Assembly: GCA_030595135.1 (NCBI GenBank)
Contig: JAUVDU010000047.1
Location: 1 to 8,779 of the forward strand
Direction of reading: 5' to 3'
Length of the DNA stretch: 8,779 nt
Source: Deltaproteobacteria bacterium
Lineage (GTDB): Bacteria; Desulfobacterota; Anaeroferrophillalia; Anaeroferrophillales; Tharpellaceae
The notes beneath the pieces were generated by a model that was not told the DNA's origin, searched no databases, and worked only from the letters and a program-made list of their open reading frames with translations. Shown here piece after piece: positions 1 through 7,419 of the stretch; the first letter of the stretch is position 1; each line of letters opens with the position of its first letter. Made by a program: the position numbers and the translations under genes.

Positions 1-994
1 CATTTGAAGCGTTGCTGATCTCCTGAACAGCAACAATCATCTCCTTAACCATCGTCGCCCCGCTTTGCACAGCGGTTTCGGTCTCAACTGCGAGTTTTTC
101 AGCTTCTCCGGTATTGGCTTCATTCAATTCGGTCATATGACCGATCTCCTGCAACAAAGCCGCTGTCTCTTCGAGAGATGCGGCTTGGCGCGAAGCCCCC
201 TCGGCCAGCGAATCACTGCCGCTAGCCACCTCCGCCGAAGCGACCGACATTTGATCAGCAGACTGAAAAATATTATCAGTAAATTTCTTGATCCCATTTG
301 TAATACTTGTGGCCAATCCATATGCCAGAACAACCCCAGCCAGCAAGCCCACGGCAACCAACCCCAACAACATATAGATAAAAGTTCTGACCGATTCACC
401 TATGTCAGCATAACGCTCAAGTACCGCCGCATCGATATCATCAAGATAGATACCGGTTCCGATAACCCAGCCCCAGGGTTTGTAGAGCTGGACAAATGAG
501 AGTTTTTCCACAGGCTCTTCACTGCCCGGCTTAGACCAGTAGTAGTCAACATAACCCTCGCTGCTCTCTTTACAGACCCGGACAAATTCGGCAAAAACAT
601 ATTTGCCTTTGGGATCTTTAAGATCTTTAAGGTTTTTACCGTTAAGTTTCGGCTTAATCGGATGAGTGATAATCTTGCAATCAAGATCGTTGATCCAGAA
701 ATAACCGCTCTTGTCATCACCATAACGAACCTGGTCGAGAAGCATTTTGACTTTCAGCTGCTCACCCTCGACATACATTTCACGCCCGGTATCGAGGCTG
801 GCAACCATTGTCATCAAGGCCTGGGTTACGGCTTTCAGTTTTTCTCCCCGCTCCTCAATCATGGTCTGGCGATAATCATTCAAAATCTCGTTGCGCATAG
901 TGAAGGTATTATAGACCGATAGGCCGCTGACACAAACCGCCGTCAAACTTCCTAACATTACCGCCAGCAGAATTATTTTAGTTTTGATACCCAA
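1..994 (-). CDS. Methyl-accepting chemotaxis protein with single Cache sensor (N-terminal part, cut by window edge)
   Basis: This is an inner-membrane chemoreceptor that should sense a small ligand outside the membrane and signal to CheA/CheW. About 331 residues are visible and the reading frame is still open at base 1, so the conserved signalling tip is outside the window. Seen from the TTG start: a short basic N-terminus, a first membrane helix at about 6-28, a periplasmic domain at about 35-195, and a second membrane helix at about 205-228. The periplasmic domain carries GYFWIND near 97 and YKPWGWVIGTGIY near 171, typical of single-Cache (sCache_2) sensors that often bind small carboxylates. 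Next come SLAEGASRQAASLEET at about 262-277 and a long helical stretch, typical of the methylation region. The linker after the second membrane helix is too short for a full HAMP domain. The start is read as TTG at 994 because GGAGGT lies 7 nt upstream; an in-frame ATG at 1009 would add five residues but has no ribosome site. The ligand is unknown. Confidence 0.93.
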   Translation of the reverse strand, partial: MGIKTKIILLAVMLGSLTAVCVSGLSVYNTFTMRNEILNDYRQTMIEERGEKLKAVTQALMTMVASLDTGREMYVEGEQLKVKMLLDQVRYGDDKSGYFWINDLDCKIITHPIKPKLNGKNLKDLKDPKGKYVFAEFVRVCKESSEGYVDYYWSKPGSEEPVEKLSFVQLYKPWGWVIGTGIYLDDIDAAVLERYADIGESVRTFIYMLLGLVAVGLLAGVVLAYGLATSITNGIKKFTDNIFQSADQMSVASAEVASGSDSLAEGASRQAASLEETAALLQEIGHMTELNEANTGEAEKLAVETETAVQSGATMVKEMIVAVQEISNASN

Positions 995-1001
995 TTTGGA
1001 A

Positions 1002-1007
1002 ACCTCC
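1002..1007 (-). promoter_or_regulatory. Ribosome binding site that decides the chemoreceptor start
   Basis: On the minus strand the sequence GGAGGT sits 7 nt before a TTG codon (992-994) in the receptor frame. The first in-frame ATG (1007-1009) shares its G with this site, so it cannot use it. No other purine-rich site lies at a suitable distance before that ATG. The resulting N-terminus (fMet-GIKTKIILL) looks like that of other chemoreceptors. This is inference from spacing. Confidence 0.6.
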
Positions 1008-1029
1008 ATCTAAACATTATTACCTAATT

Positions 1030-1058
1030 TAATAGCCTACTTTGATTTTAGAACTTTA
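1030..1058 (-). promoter_or_regulatory. Possible sigma28-like (flagellar/chemotaxis) promoter for the chemoreceptor
   Basis: Read on the minus strand, TAAAGTTC (1058-1051) matches the FliA -35 consensus TAAAGTTT at seven of eight bases. GGCTATTA (1037-1030) matches the -10 consensus GCCGATAA at five of eight. The spacer is 13 nt instead of the usual 11, which weakens the call. It lies a few tens of bases before the receptor start, in an AT-rich gap, and chemoreceptor genes are commonly FliA-dependent. A sigma70 promoter in the same AT-rich stretch is an alternative. Confidence 0.35.
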
Positions 1059-1112
1059 TAACATATACAGAATAAAATATAAATAGGCAGATATCATAAT
1101 ACTATATTGACG

Positions 1113-1126
1113 TGACACTAGTGCCA
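1113..1126. repeat. Short near-perfect palindrome between the acyl-CoA synthetase and chemoreceptor genes
   Basis: The 14-bp sequence TGACACTAGTGCCA is a palindrome with one mismatched pair, centred between 1119 and 1120. In minus-strand RNA the mismatch becomes a G-U wobble, so a five-pair stem with a CUAG loop could form 12 nt after the stop codon of the acyl-CoA synthetase. No U-run follows, so it is a poor rho-independent terminator. It could instead be an operator for the receptor gene. Its role is unknown. Confidence 0.3.
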
Positions 1127-1138
1127 GGATAGTTACGA

Positions 1139-3229
1139 CTACCTCACAATAATTCGACCATCGACAACCACGCCGCTGCCGGCGACAAAAACCAGCGGAT
1201 TGATCTCAACTTCAGAGATCGCCGGATAATCATGCAAGAGCGCCTGCAGACCGGCCATCACTTTATAGAGTTGGGCAAGATCAATTCCGGCCCGCCCCCG
1301 AGCTCCGCGCAAGATCTGAGCCCCGCGCAGCCGGTCGACCAAGGTCGCAACCGTCTCACAAGATAAGGGGCCCGGAACAATCTGAACATCCTGCAAAATC
1401 TCGGCATAAATCCCGCCCAGACCCAGTAAAAAGATATCACCAAACGAGGGATCCCGCCGCGCCCCGACAATTATTTCCAGGCTGATATCAACTTCCTTTT
1501 GCACTAAAACACCACAAAATCCGGCATCACTGGAAAAACGTTCAAAGAGTAAAGAACCAACATCCTCCAGAGCCCGGCGATTGTTGATTCCGGTCAAAAC
1601 CCCACCAACATCACTTTTGTGACTTAAACCGGCGACCACCGCCTTCAAAACCAGGGGAAAACCCAGTTCTTCACCCTCCTCCATGAGTTCATGAGGATGA
1701 CGAACCAGAACAAACGGGGCTACCGGCAAACCATACTCCTGTAAAATCGTCAGAGCCTGGTCGGCAAAAAGGGTTTTGTCACGCCGGGCCGCATCCTGCA
1801 GCCACTCATCAAAAAGGGGTTTGGCCGAGGCTTGGGCAACCACCGGCAAAGGAGTTGAGGGAGTTGCCGCAGCAGCCAGATAACGAACTCGCTCGCGTGA
1901 TACCGAGAGAGCTTCAAGTGCCATCAGCGGTTCACTGAAAATCGGGAAAGTGCTATTTTCCATCACCTGATCTATAGCCCTGACACTGGAAAAAAGCACC
2001 AGAGTAACCGGCTTATTGAAGCGGGCCGACAAATCCTCTACCTGGCGGGCCAGGCGTTGGGTGGCGGCCAATTCAATCTCCGCCTGAAAGACATGGTTCA
2101 AGACAACCCCGTCAACATCATCACGTTCTAAAGCCATCCCGAGAACGGTTACATAGAAGTCGATATCGAAAATATCGCCAAGATCAAGGGGATTGGTTAG
2201 TTTAATAACTGCGGCCCGAAATTGACGAGAAATTTTGGCAACAAAATCGTCACTTAGGCCCGGTAATTTAAAATCGAAGGCTGCGGCGGCATCGGCGGCG
2301 ACCACGGCATGCCCGCCGGAACGTGAAATCACCATCAGGTTATCACCACGCATGGCCGGTAACAAGAGAGCTTTAGTATAATTGATAAACTGCTGAAATG
2401 AACCAACCCGAAAAACCCCGGCCTTGCGGCAGGCCGCATCGACCACCGCATCATCAACCGCCAAAGCGGCGGTATGCGATTGGGCAATTACCTGGCTCTG
2501 CGGCGAAGTATTTGACTTATGCAGGATAACCGGTTTTTCGCAAGCTTCCAGGGCGTCCATAAATTCGCGCCCTTTGTCCATACTCTCAAGATAAAGACCA
2601 ATCACTTTGGTCTCGTCATCTTTAGCCAGAAATTTGAGATAATCAACCTCATCAATACTGGTTTTATTCCCCATACTGATAACCTTGGCCACCCCAATAT
2701 TTTCCCGCCGCCCAAGCCCGATATAGGTCAAAGCGAGGCCCCCGCTTTGCGAAATCACCGATAAACCTCCAGGTACGATCTCAACCGGTGAAAGGCGCAT
2801 AAAAGGCAAGCAAAGACCATTATGACGATTAATAATACTAATACCGTTAGGGCCGACAAAACGGACGCCATGTTTTTCGGCCAGGTATTTAATCTCCTCT
2901 TCCAGAGCCCGGCCGGCTGAAGAAAATTCACTAAAGCCCCCGGTTTCAATCACCATCCGGTAAATTTTCTTCTCGATACAAGAGCGCATCAAGGACGGCA
3001 CCGAAGCTGCCGGAGTCAGGATGACGGCGAGTTCGATCGCGTCCGGCAGTGCCGCCATATCGGCATGAATCGGATAACCGAGATATTCACCAGCCTTTTT
3101 ACCAAAAAGATAGAGATCACCGTTCCAGCCGAAATCGACCAGATTAGCGACAATATTTTGCGCCAGATTATTGGAATGCTCCGAAACCCCGATAACGAGA
3201 ATCGAGGCTGGATTAAAGATTTTTTCCAT
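1139..3229 (-). CDS. Acyl-CoA synthetase, NDP-forming (fused alpha-beta; acetate-CoA ligase ADP-forming type)
   Basis: This cytoplasmic enzyme of the ADP-forming acyl-CoA synthetase family interconverts acyl-CoA, NDP and phosphate with acid, CoA and NTP, through a phosphohistidine. Its 696 residues match the fused alpha-beta architecture. Seen in order: a CoA-binding Rossmann domain (about 5-135, with VGPNGISIIN near 125), a succinyl-CoA-ligase-like domain (ISQSGG near 159, GNK near 187), the catalytic SHTAAL loop with His252, further ligase-like sequence, and a C-terminal ATP-grasp/beta domain (about 485-696) with LSHKSDVGGV near 535, LLGLGGIYAEIL near 601 and SEVEINPLV near 672. Because His252 is present, this is an active ligase rather than the His-less domain found in Pat-type acetyltransferases. 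The segment before His252 differs from the usual GRT...ASSHTGALAG pattern. The start overlaps the end of uup by 17 bp; a GAGGA site lies about 11 nt before the ATG. The substrate (acetate, propionate, branched or aryl acid) cannot be read from sequence. Confidence 0.93.
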   Translation of the reverse strand: MEKIFNPASILVIGVSEHSNNLAQNIVANLVDFGWNGDLYLFGKKAGEYLGYPIHADMAALPDAIELAVILTPAASVPSLMRSCIEKKIYRMVIETGGFSEFSSAGRALEEEIKYLAEKHGVRFVGPNGISIINRHNGLCLPFMRLSPVEIVPGGLSVISQSGGLALTYIGLGRRENIGVAKVISMGNKTSIDEVDYLKFLAKDDETKVIGLYLESMDKGREFMDALEACEKPVILHKSNTSPQSQVIAQSHTAALAVDDAVVDAACRKAGVFRVGSFQQFINYTKALLLPAMRGDNLMVISRSGGHAVVAADAAAAFDFKLPGLSDDFVAKISRQFRAAVIKLTNPLDLGDIFDIDFYVTVLGMALERDDVDGVVLNHVFQAEIELAATQRLARQVEDLSARFNKPVTLVLFSSVRAIDQVMENSTFPIFSEPLMALEALSVSRERVRYLAAAATPSTPLPVVAQASAKPLFDEWLQDAARRDKTLFADQALTILQEYGLPVAPFVLVRHPHELMEEGEELGFPLVLKAVVAGLSHKSDVGGVLTGINNRRALEDVGSLLFERFSSDAGFCGVLVQKEVDISLEIIVGARRDPSFGDIFLLGLGGIYAEILQDVQIVPGPLSCETVATLVDRLRGAQILRGARGRAGIDLAQLYKVMAGLQALLHDYPAISEVEINPLVFVAGSGVVVDGRIIVR

Positions 3230-5141
3230 TTTTTATAATTTCCTCTTCCTGAATCATTTCCAACTCTTCCCAACGGGCGTAGAGCTCTTTCAATTCACTC
3301 TCAATTTCTGAAAGTCTCTTTTTTGCCTGGGGCACGGCGTTGCTGTCACCTTGATAAAAAGCCGGATCGGCCATCGCATCATATAATTTTTTCTGCTCTT
3401 TTTCAAGAAGTTCAAGGACAGCTGGCAACTCATCAAGTTCAGCCCTCTCTTTAAATGTCAGTTTGCGGGGTTTTTGTGAACGTGGCTTCTCTTTCTTACT
3501 ATTTTTAGATCCGTTCTTTTGTTCCAATATTGGTGATGGATCAGCAACCTGGCGTTGCATGAGCCAATCATCATAACCACCGGCATACTCCTGAACCTCA
3601 CCATTTTCTGAAAAAACCAACGTACCGGTAACCACGTTATTAATAAATTCACGATCATGACTGACCAGAAGCAATGTACCTTTGTAATCAGCTAAGAGAT
3701 CTTCAAGCAATTCGAGGGTCTCTATATCGAGATCATTAGTCGGTTCATCGAGAATCATAACATTAGCCGGTCGGGCAAAAAGACGGGCCAGCAGCAGACG
3801 ATTACGCTCGCCGCCGGAGAGGATTTTAACCGGGGAGCGCGACCTGTCCGGAGTAAAGAGGAAATCTTTGAGATAGCCGATCAAATGCCGCTGCCGACCA
3901 TTGATCTCGATCGTATCATTACCATCGCCCAAATTTTCAAAGACCGACTTCTCCTCATCAAGTTGCTCACGCTGCTGATCAAAATAGATAACCTCAAGAT
4001 TGCTGCCGAGCCTGACGACACCCTCGGTTGGCTGAAGATCACCAAGCAGAAGTTTAAGCAGAGTCGTTTTCCCGGCCCCGTTAGGGCCGATAATTCCGAT
4101 CTTATCACCTTTTAAAATAGTCGTCGTCAGGTTATTGACAACCCGGTTTTCACCATAGGCAAATGAGACCTCTTTGCAAACTGCAACCAGTTTACCGGTA
4201 ACTCCGGCCTGACTGATCTCCATCCGTACCTGGCCCACTTTTTCCCGGCGCTCGGAGCGCTGTTGGCGCATATCAACCAAAGCCCGTACCCGGCCTTCGT
4301 TGCGGGTGCGCCGAGCTTTTATGCCTTTACGAATCCACAACTCTTCCTGAGCAAGTTTTTGATCAAAACGTCTATTCTGAACGGTTTCGGCGTGCAACAT
4401 CTCCTCTTTACGACGCAAATAGTTACTATAGTTGCCCGGCCAACTCGTACCTTTGCCACCTTCAAGATCGATAATTCGGGTCGCCAATTTCTTTAAAAGT
4501 TCACGGTCATGGGTAACAAAAAAGAGGGCTTGGGGGCTGTTTAAGAGAAACTCTTCAAGCCAAAGTATAGACTCGATATCGAGATGATTTGTCGGTTCAT
4601 CAAGGAGCAGCAGATGGGGTTCGGTAACCAGAGCCTGAGCCAGCAAAACCCGGCGTTTGAGCCCCCCGGAGAGGGTTGAAAAGAGTTGTTCACTATCAAG
4701 TTTCAGTTGCACCATAACCAGATCGACCCGGCGCTGCACCTGCCAGGCTCCGGCAATCTCAATCTCTTCTTCAGCTTTAGCTAACTCGGCCAAAACCTCG
4801 GGATCATCTCCTTTAGAGACCTGCCGGATTAGAGCATGGTAACGAGCCAGAAGTTGGAGAAGCTCGCCTAAACCACCGACGACCACATCATAAACCGTAC
4901 CCGCCATAGAAGCCGGCACTTCCTGACTAAGCCGGGCCACCCGCAAACCGTTAGAAAAGAGAACCCGCCCACTATCGGGCTCCAGCTCTCCGGCCAGAAT
5001 TTTCATCAGCGTGGATTTGCCGGTCCCATTGCGCCCGACCAGACAGACCCGCTCACCGGCTTCGATCTCAAAATTGAGTTTATCAAGCAGAGGTGCTCCA
5101 CCAAAACTCAAAGAAATATCTTGCAAACTGACTAATGCCAT
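3213..5141 (-). CDS. uup: ABC-F family ATPase, Uup type
   Basis: This is a soluble tandem ATP-binding-cassette protein without membrane segments, 642 residues, the usual length for Uup. ABC-F proteins act on ribosomes; Uup has also been linked to DNA transposon precise excision and ribosome assembly. First cassette: Walker A GRNGTGKST at 36-44, LSGG at 157-160, Walker B LLLLDEPTNHLD at 177-188 with catalytic Glu182, and switch His211. The linker (about 245-320) contains KLAQEELWIRKGIKARRTR, which is characteristic of Uup. Second cassette: GPNGAGKTT at 352-360, LSGG at 441-444, VMILDEPTNDLD at 461-472 with Glu466, and His495. A basic Lys/Ser-rich stretch at about 541-565 leads to a C-terminal coiled coil (about 563-632), the Uup nucleic-acid-binding domain. 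All ATPase residues are intact. The start is ATG, with AGGA 6 nt upstream. It follows fabH after a hairpin-containing 94-bp gap and overlaps the next gene by 17 bp, which suggests translational coupling. Confidence 0.93.
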   Translation of the reverse strand: MALVSLQDISLSFGGAPLLDKLNFEIEAGERVCLVGRNGTGKSTLMKILAGELEPDSGRVLFSNGLRVARLSQEVPASMAGTVYDVVVGGLGELLQLLARYHALIRQVSKGDDPEVLAELAKAEEEIEIAGAWQVQRRVDLVMVQLKLDSEQLFSTLSGGLKRRVLLAQALVTEPHLLLLDEPTNHLDIESILWLEEFLLNSPQALFFVTHDRELLKKLATRIIDLEGGKGTSWPGNYSNYLRRKEEMLHAETVQNRRFDQKLAQEELWIRKGIKARRTRNEGRVRALVDMRQQRSERREKVGQVRMEISQAGVTGKLVAVCKEVSFAYGENRVVNNLTTTILKGDKIGIIGPNGAGKTTLLKLLLGDLQPTEGVVRLGSNLEVIYFDQQREQLDEEKSVFENLGDGNDTIEINGRQRHLIGYLKDFLFTPDRSRSPVKILSGGERNRLLLARLFARPANVMILDEPTNDLDIETLELLEDLLADYKGTLLLVSHDREFINNVVTGTLVFSENGEVQEYAGGYDDWLMQRQVADPSPILEQKNGSKNSKKEKPRSQKPRKLTFKERAELDELPAVLELLEKEQKKLYDAMADPAFYQGDSNAVPQAKKRLSEIESELKELYARWEELEMIQEEEIIKNGKNL

Positions 5142-5165
5142 TATTTATCCTAAACCTAAAACAAC

Positions 5166-5204
5166 AACGCGCAACCGACACATTTTCATCATCGGTTACG
5201 CGTT
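5166..5204 (-). terminator. Hairpin terminator after fabH (or leader hairpin of uup)
   Basis: Two 13-nt arms, 5192-5204 and 5166-5178, surround a 13-nt loop. In minus-strand RNA the arms AACGCGTAACCGA and TCGGTTGCGCGTT pair along their whole length with a single U-G wobble. In plus-strand RNA the same position is an A-C mismatch, so the structure fits minus-strand transcription. The stem is followed by TTGTTGTTTT-like sequence. It is preceded by an A-run, which gives a T-run on the other strand. It lies 31 nt after the fabH stop and 24 nt before the uup ATG. Confidence 0.7.
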
Positions 5205-5235
5205 AATTTTTTTTCAATTCCTTCCCGGGTTCAAC

Positions 5236-6216
5236 CTACCACTCGATAACCGCCGCAGCCCAGGTCAAACCGCCGCCGAAGACGGTCAGCAAAACTACAT
5301 CTCCGGGTTCCAGAAAGTCACTGTGAATGGCCTCGTTGAGAGCCACCGGAATAGTTCCGGCCGAACTATTGCCATAACGGTCAATATTGACAAAAACCTT
5401 GTCCATCGGTTTTTTAAACTGCTTGGCCAGCATCTCGATAATTCGCATATTGGCCTGATGAGGAATAACTTTGGTTACCTGATCAACCGTGTAACCGGCC
5501 TTGGCCAGAGCTCGGTTTGAAACTTCAACCATATTCCTGATCGCATGCTTGAAAATTTCGCGGCCCTGCATCTTGACATAAACATTATCAATATCATAAT
5601 CCTTAGTCACCGGGGTTGCCGAACCCATACCTTCAATATAGAGCAAGCGCCCAAGATTACCGTCTGAACCGGTCTCAACCGCTTTCAATTTGGCCCCATG
5701 ATTTTCCCGAGTGCCTACCACTGCGGCCCCGACAGCATCGCCAAAAAGGACAGCGGTAGTACGATCTTCCCAGTCAAGATGGTGGCTGATGATCTCGCCG
5801 CCGATCACCAGGATATGCATATCGGGATCACATTTGAGATATTTTTCAGCAATCGCAAGGCCGTAAGTAAACCCGGAACAGGCGGCACAAATATCCATTC
5901 CGGTCGCTTTTTTAGCACCCAAAAGAGCCTGCACAGTACAAGCCCCGGCTGGCATCAAATAATCCGGCGTCATCGTACCACAGATAATAAGATCAAGATC
6001 TGCGGCCTCAATTCCGGCGGCAGCCAGTGCCTGCTGCGAAGCCGGCACCGCAAAATCGGAAAATTTCTCACCCGGCTTGACAATATGCCGTGACTTGATA
6101 CCGGTTCGCTGAACAATCCATTCATCACTGGTATCCATAATTTTTTCGAGGTCGAAATTAGTAACTACATTATCGGGAGCCGACGAGCCGGTTCCTAAAA
6201 TTACAACATCTTTCAT
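5236..6216 (-). CDS. fabH: 3-oxoacyl-[acyl-carrier-protein] synthase III (KAS III)
   Basis: This cytoplasmic thiolase-fold enzyme condenses an acyl-CoA primer, usually acetyl-CoA, with malonyl-ACP to start type II fatty-acid synthesis. At 326 residues it is full length for FabH. The catalytic triad is visible: Cys113 in DICAACSGFTYGL, His253 in IPHQANMR, and Asn283 in DRYGNSSAGT. Other family signatures are DEWIVQRTGI near 31, LFGDAVGAA near 157 and the C-terminal FGGGLTWAA. The ATG has AAGGAA 7 nt upstream and starts 21 nt after the stop of the aminotransferase gene, so it is the last gene of the hemB-hisC-aminotransferase-fabH unit. No acpP, fabD, fabG or plsX is adjacent, unlike the common fab cluster, so it may be one of several KAS III copies in this genome. 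Primer preference (straight or branched) cannot be read with confidence. Confidence 0.95.
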   Translation of the reverse strand: MKDVVILGTGSSAPDNVVTNFDLEKIMDTSDEWIVQRTGIKSRHIVKPGEKFSDFAVPASQQALAAAGIEAADLDLIICGTMTPDYLMPAGACTVQALLGAKKATGMDICAACSGFTYGLAIAEKYLKCDPDMHILVIGGEIISHHLDWEDRTTAVLFGDAVGAAVVGTRENHGAKLKAVETGSDGNLGRLLYIEGMGSATPVTKDYDIDNVYVKMQGREIFKHAIRNMVEVSNRALAKAGYTVDQVTKVIPHQANMRIIEMLAKQFKKPMDKVFVNIDRYGNSSAGTIPVALNEAIHSDFLEPGDVVLLTVFGGGLTWAAAVIEW

Positions 6217-6237
6217 TTTAAAATTCCTTATTTTATT

Positions 6238-7418
6238 TTAGCAGAATTTTTTGCCGACTTCTTTAAAAATCGGTAAAGAACGTTCAATCGTGGCATCATC
6301 AACACAGTAAGCGAGCCGAAAAAAACCGGGCCCGCTGAAACCACTACCGGGTACGGCCAAAATTCTATATTTCTGCAACTCCCGAACAAATTCGACATCA
6401 TCGGTAAGTGGACTGCGGGGAAAAAGATAAAAAGCCCCTTGCGGTTTAGCAACTTGAAATCCGGCCTCAACCAACCCCTGATAAAAAATATCGCGCTTAC
6501 GCTCGTAGACAGCAACATCTATGGTTATCCCTTGCAGACGGGCAATCAGGCGCTGCATGATCCCCGGAGCGTTGACAAAACCTAAAATCCGGTTACTAAA
6601 AACAAAACCATTAGTCAGCTGCTCAAAATCATCAGCTTCCGGATGAAGTGCCAAAAAACCGATGCGCTCGCCCGCTAATGAGAGTTCTTTCGAATAGGAG
6701 TTGGCAATCACAGTGTTACGATAGACCGGGAAAATCGGGGGTACGGTAAGCCCGTCATAAACTAGTTTGCGGTAAGGTTCATCCGAGATCAGATAGATTG
6801 TCCGCCCCATTTCTGCTGATTTATCCGAAAGCAACTTACCTAAAGCGGCAATCTGTTCCGCCGAAAAGATAACCCCGCTGGGATTATTGGGTGAATTGAT
6901 AATTACAGCTGCGGTCTTCGCATTGATCGCAGAGGCAATCGCATCAAGATCAAGAGCAAAATCTTTGCCCGGAGGAATGCTGCAAAGCACCCCGCCATGA
7001 TTATCGACGTAAAAATTGTACTCAACAAAAAACGGGCTTGGTGTAATCACCTCGTCACCCGGATTGAGAATTGTTTTAAGGATCACATTAAGAGCCCCAC
7101 CGGCTCCGCAGGTCATAACAATACCTTGAGAGTTAACCGTCATCTGCTGTTCTTCAGCAAGAAAATTGGCAACTGCGGCGCGGGTTTCGGGATAACCGGC
7201 ATTGGGCATATAGCCATACTTAAGATGAGACGTTTCGCGAACGATCTTCTCAAGTTCATCTTCGACCGCTTTAGGGGCTGCAAGATCAGGGTTGCCAAGT
7301 GTAAAATCACAGACATGATCAGCCCCGTATTGAGCTTTTAAGGCGGCCCCCTCTTCAAACATTTTACGAATCCATGAAGAGCGCTCCATGAATTGAGTAA
7401 TTTTTTCAGCAATTGCCA

Positions 7419-7419
<1 letters not shown>
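6238..7419 (-). CDS. Class I/II pyridoxal-phosphate aminotransferase (aspartate aminotransferase-like)
   Basis: This is a cytoplasmic fold-type I PLP enzyme of 393 residues, the usual size for the aspartate/aromatic/alanine transaminase group. Motifs seen: the N-terminal DFTLGNPD near 38, KYGYMPNAGYPETR near 67, GAGGALN near 105, NSPNNPSG at 175-182 (cofactor-binding Asn), ISDEPYR at 211-217 (Asp213 and Tyr216), SYSKELSLAGERIG from 241 with the Schiff-base Lys244, and FFRLAYC near 366 with the substrate-carboxylate Arg368. The ATG overlaps the hisC TAA by one base (TAATG), and a GGAGA site lies 7 nt upstream inside the end of hisC, so it is cotranslated with hisC. The protein is clearly distinct from its HisC neighbour and is not a recent copy. 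The amino-acid substrate cannot be assigned; aspartate, alanine or an aromatic amino acid are all possible. Confidence 0.9.

Noticed and set aside
65..499. A 144-codon plus-strand open frame at the left edge
   Set aside because: The opposite strand encodes a continuous Cache-domain chemoreceptor across the whole region with clear motifs; this frame is its shadow.
1111..1140. TGGCAC on the minus strand as a sigma54 -24 element
   Set aside because: The expected GC-containing -12 element is not at the required spacing; the sequence reads TCACG there.
3700..4660. Similar stretches near 3725-3755 and 4570-4605 that look like a direct repeat
   Set aside because: They encode the Walker B regions of the two ABC cassettes of Uup, so the similarity is an old domain duplication and not a mobile or regulatory repeat.
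5011..5520. A 169-codon plus-strand open frame running across the uup start, the gap and the fabH end
   Set aside because: It crosses two well-supported minus-strand genes and the hairpin, has no recognisable motif, and is a shadow of strong coding frames on the other strand.
5698..6093. A 131-codon plus-strand open frame inside fabH
   Set aside because: It lies wholly antisense to fabH, including the active-site cysteine region, and shows no domain or ribosome site.
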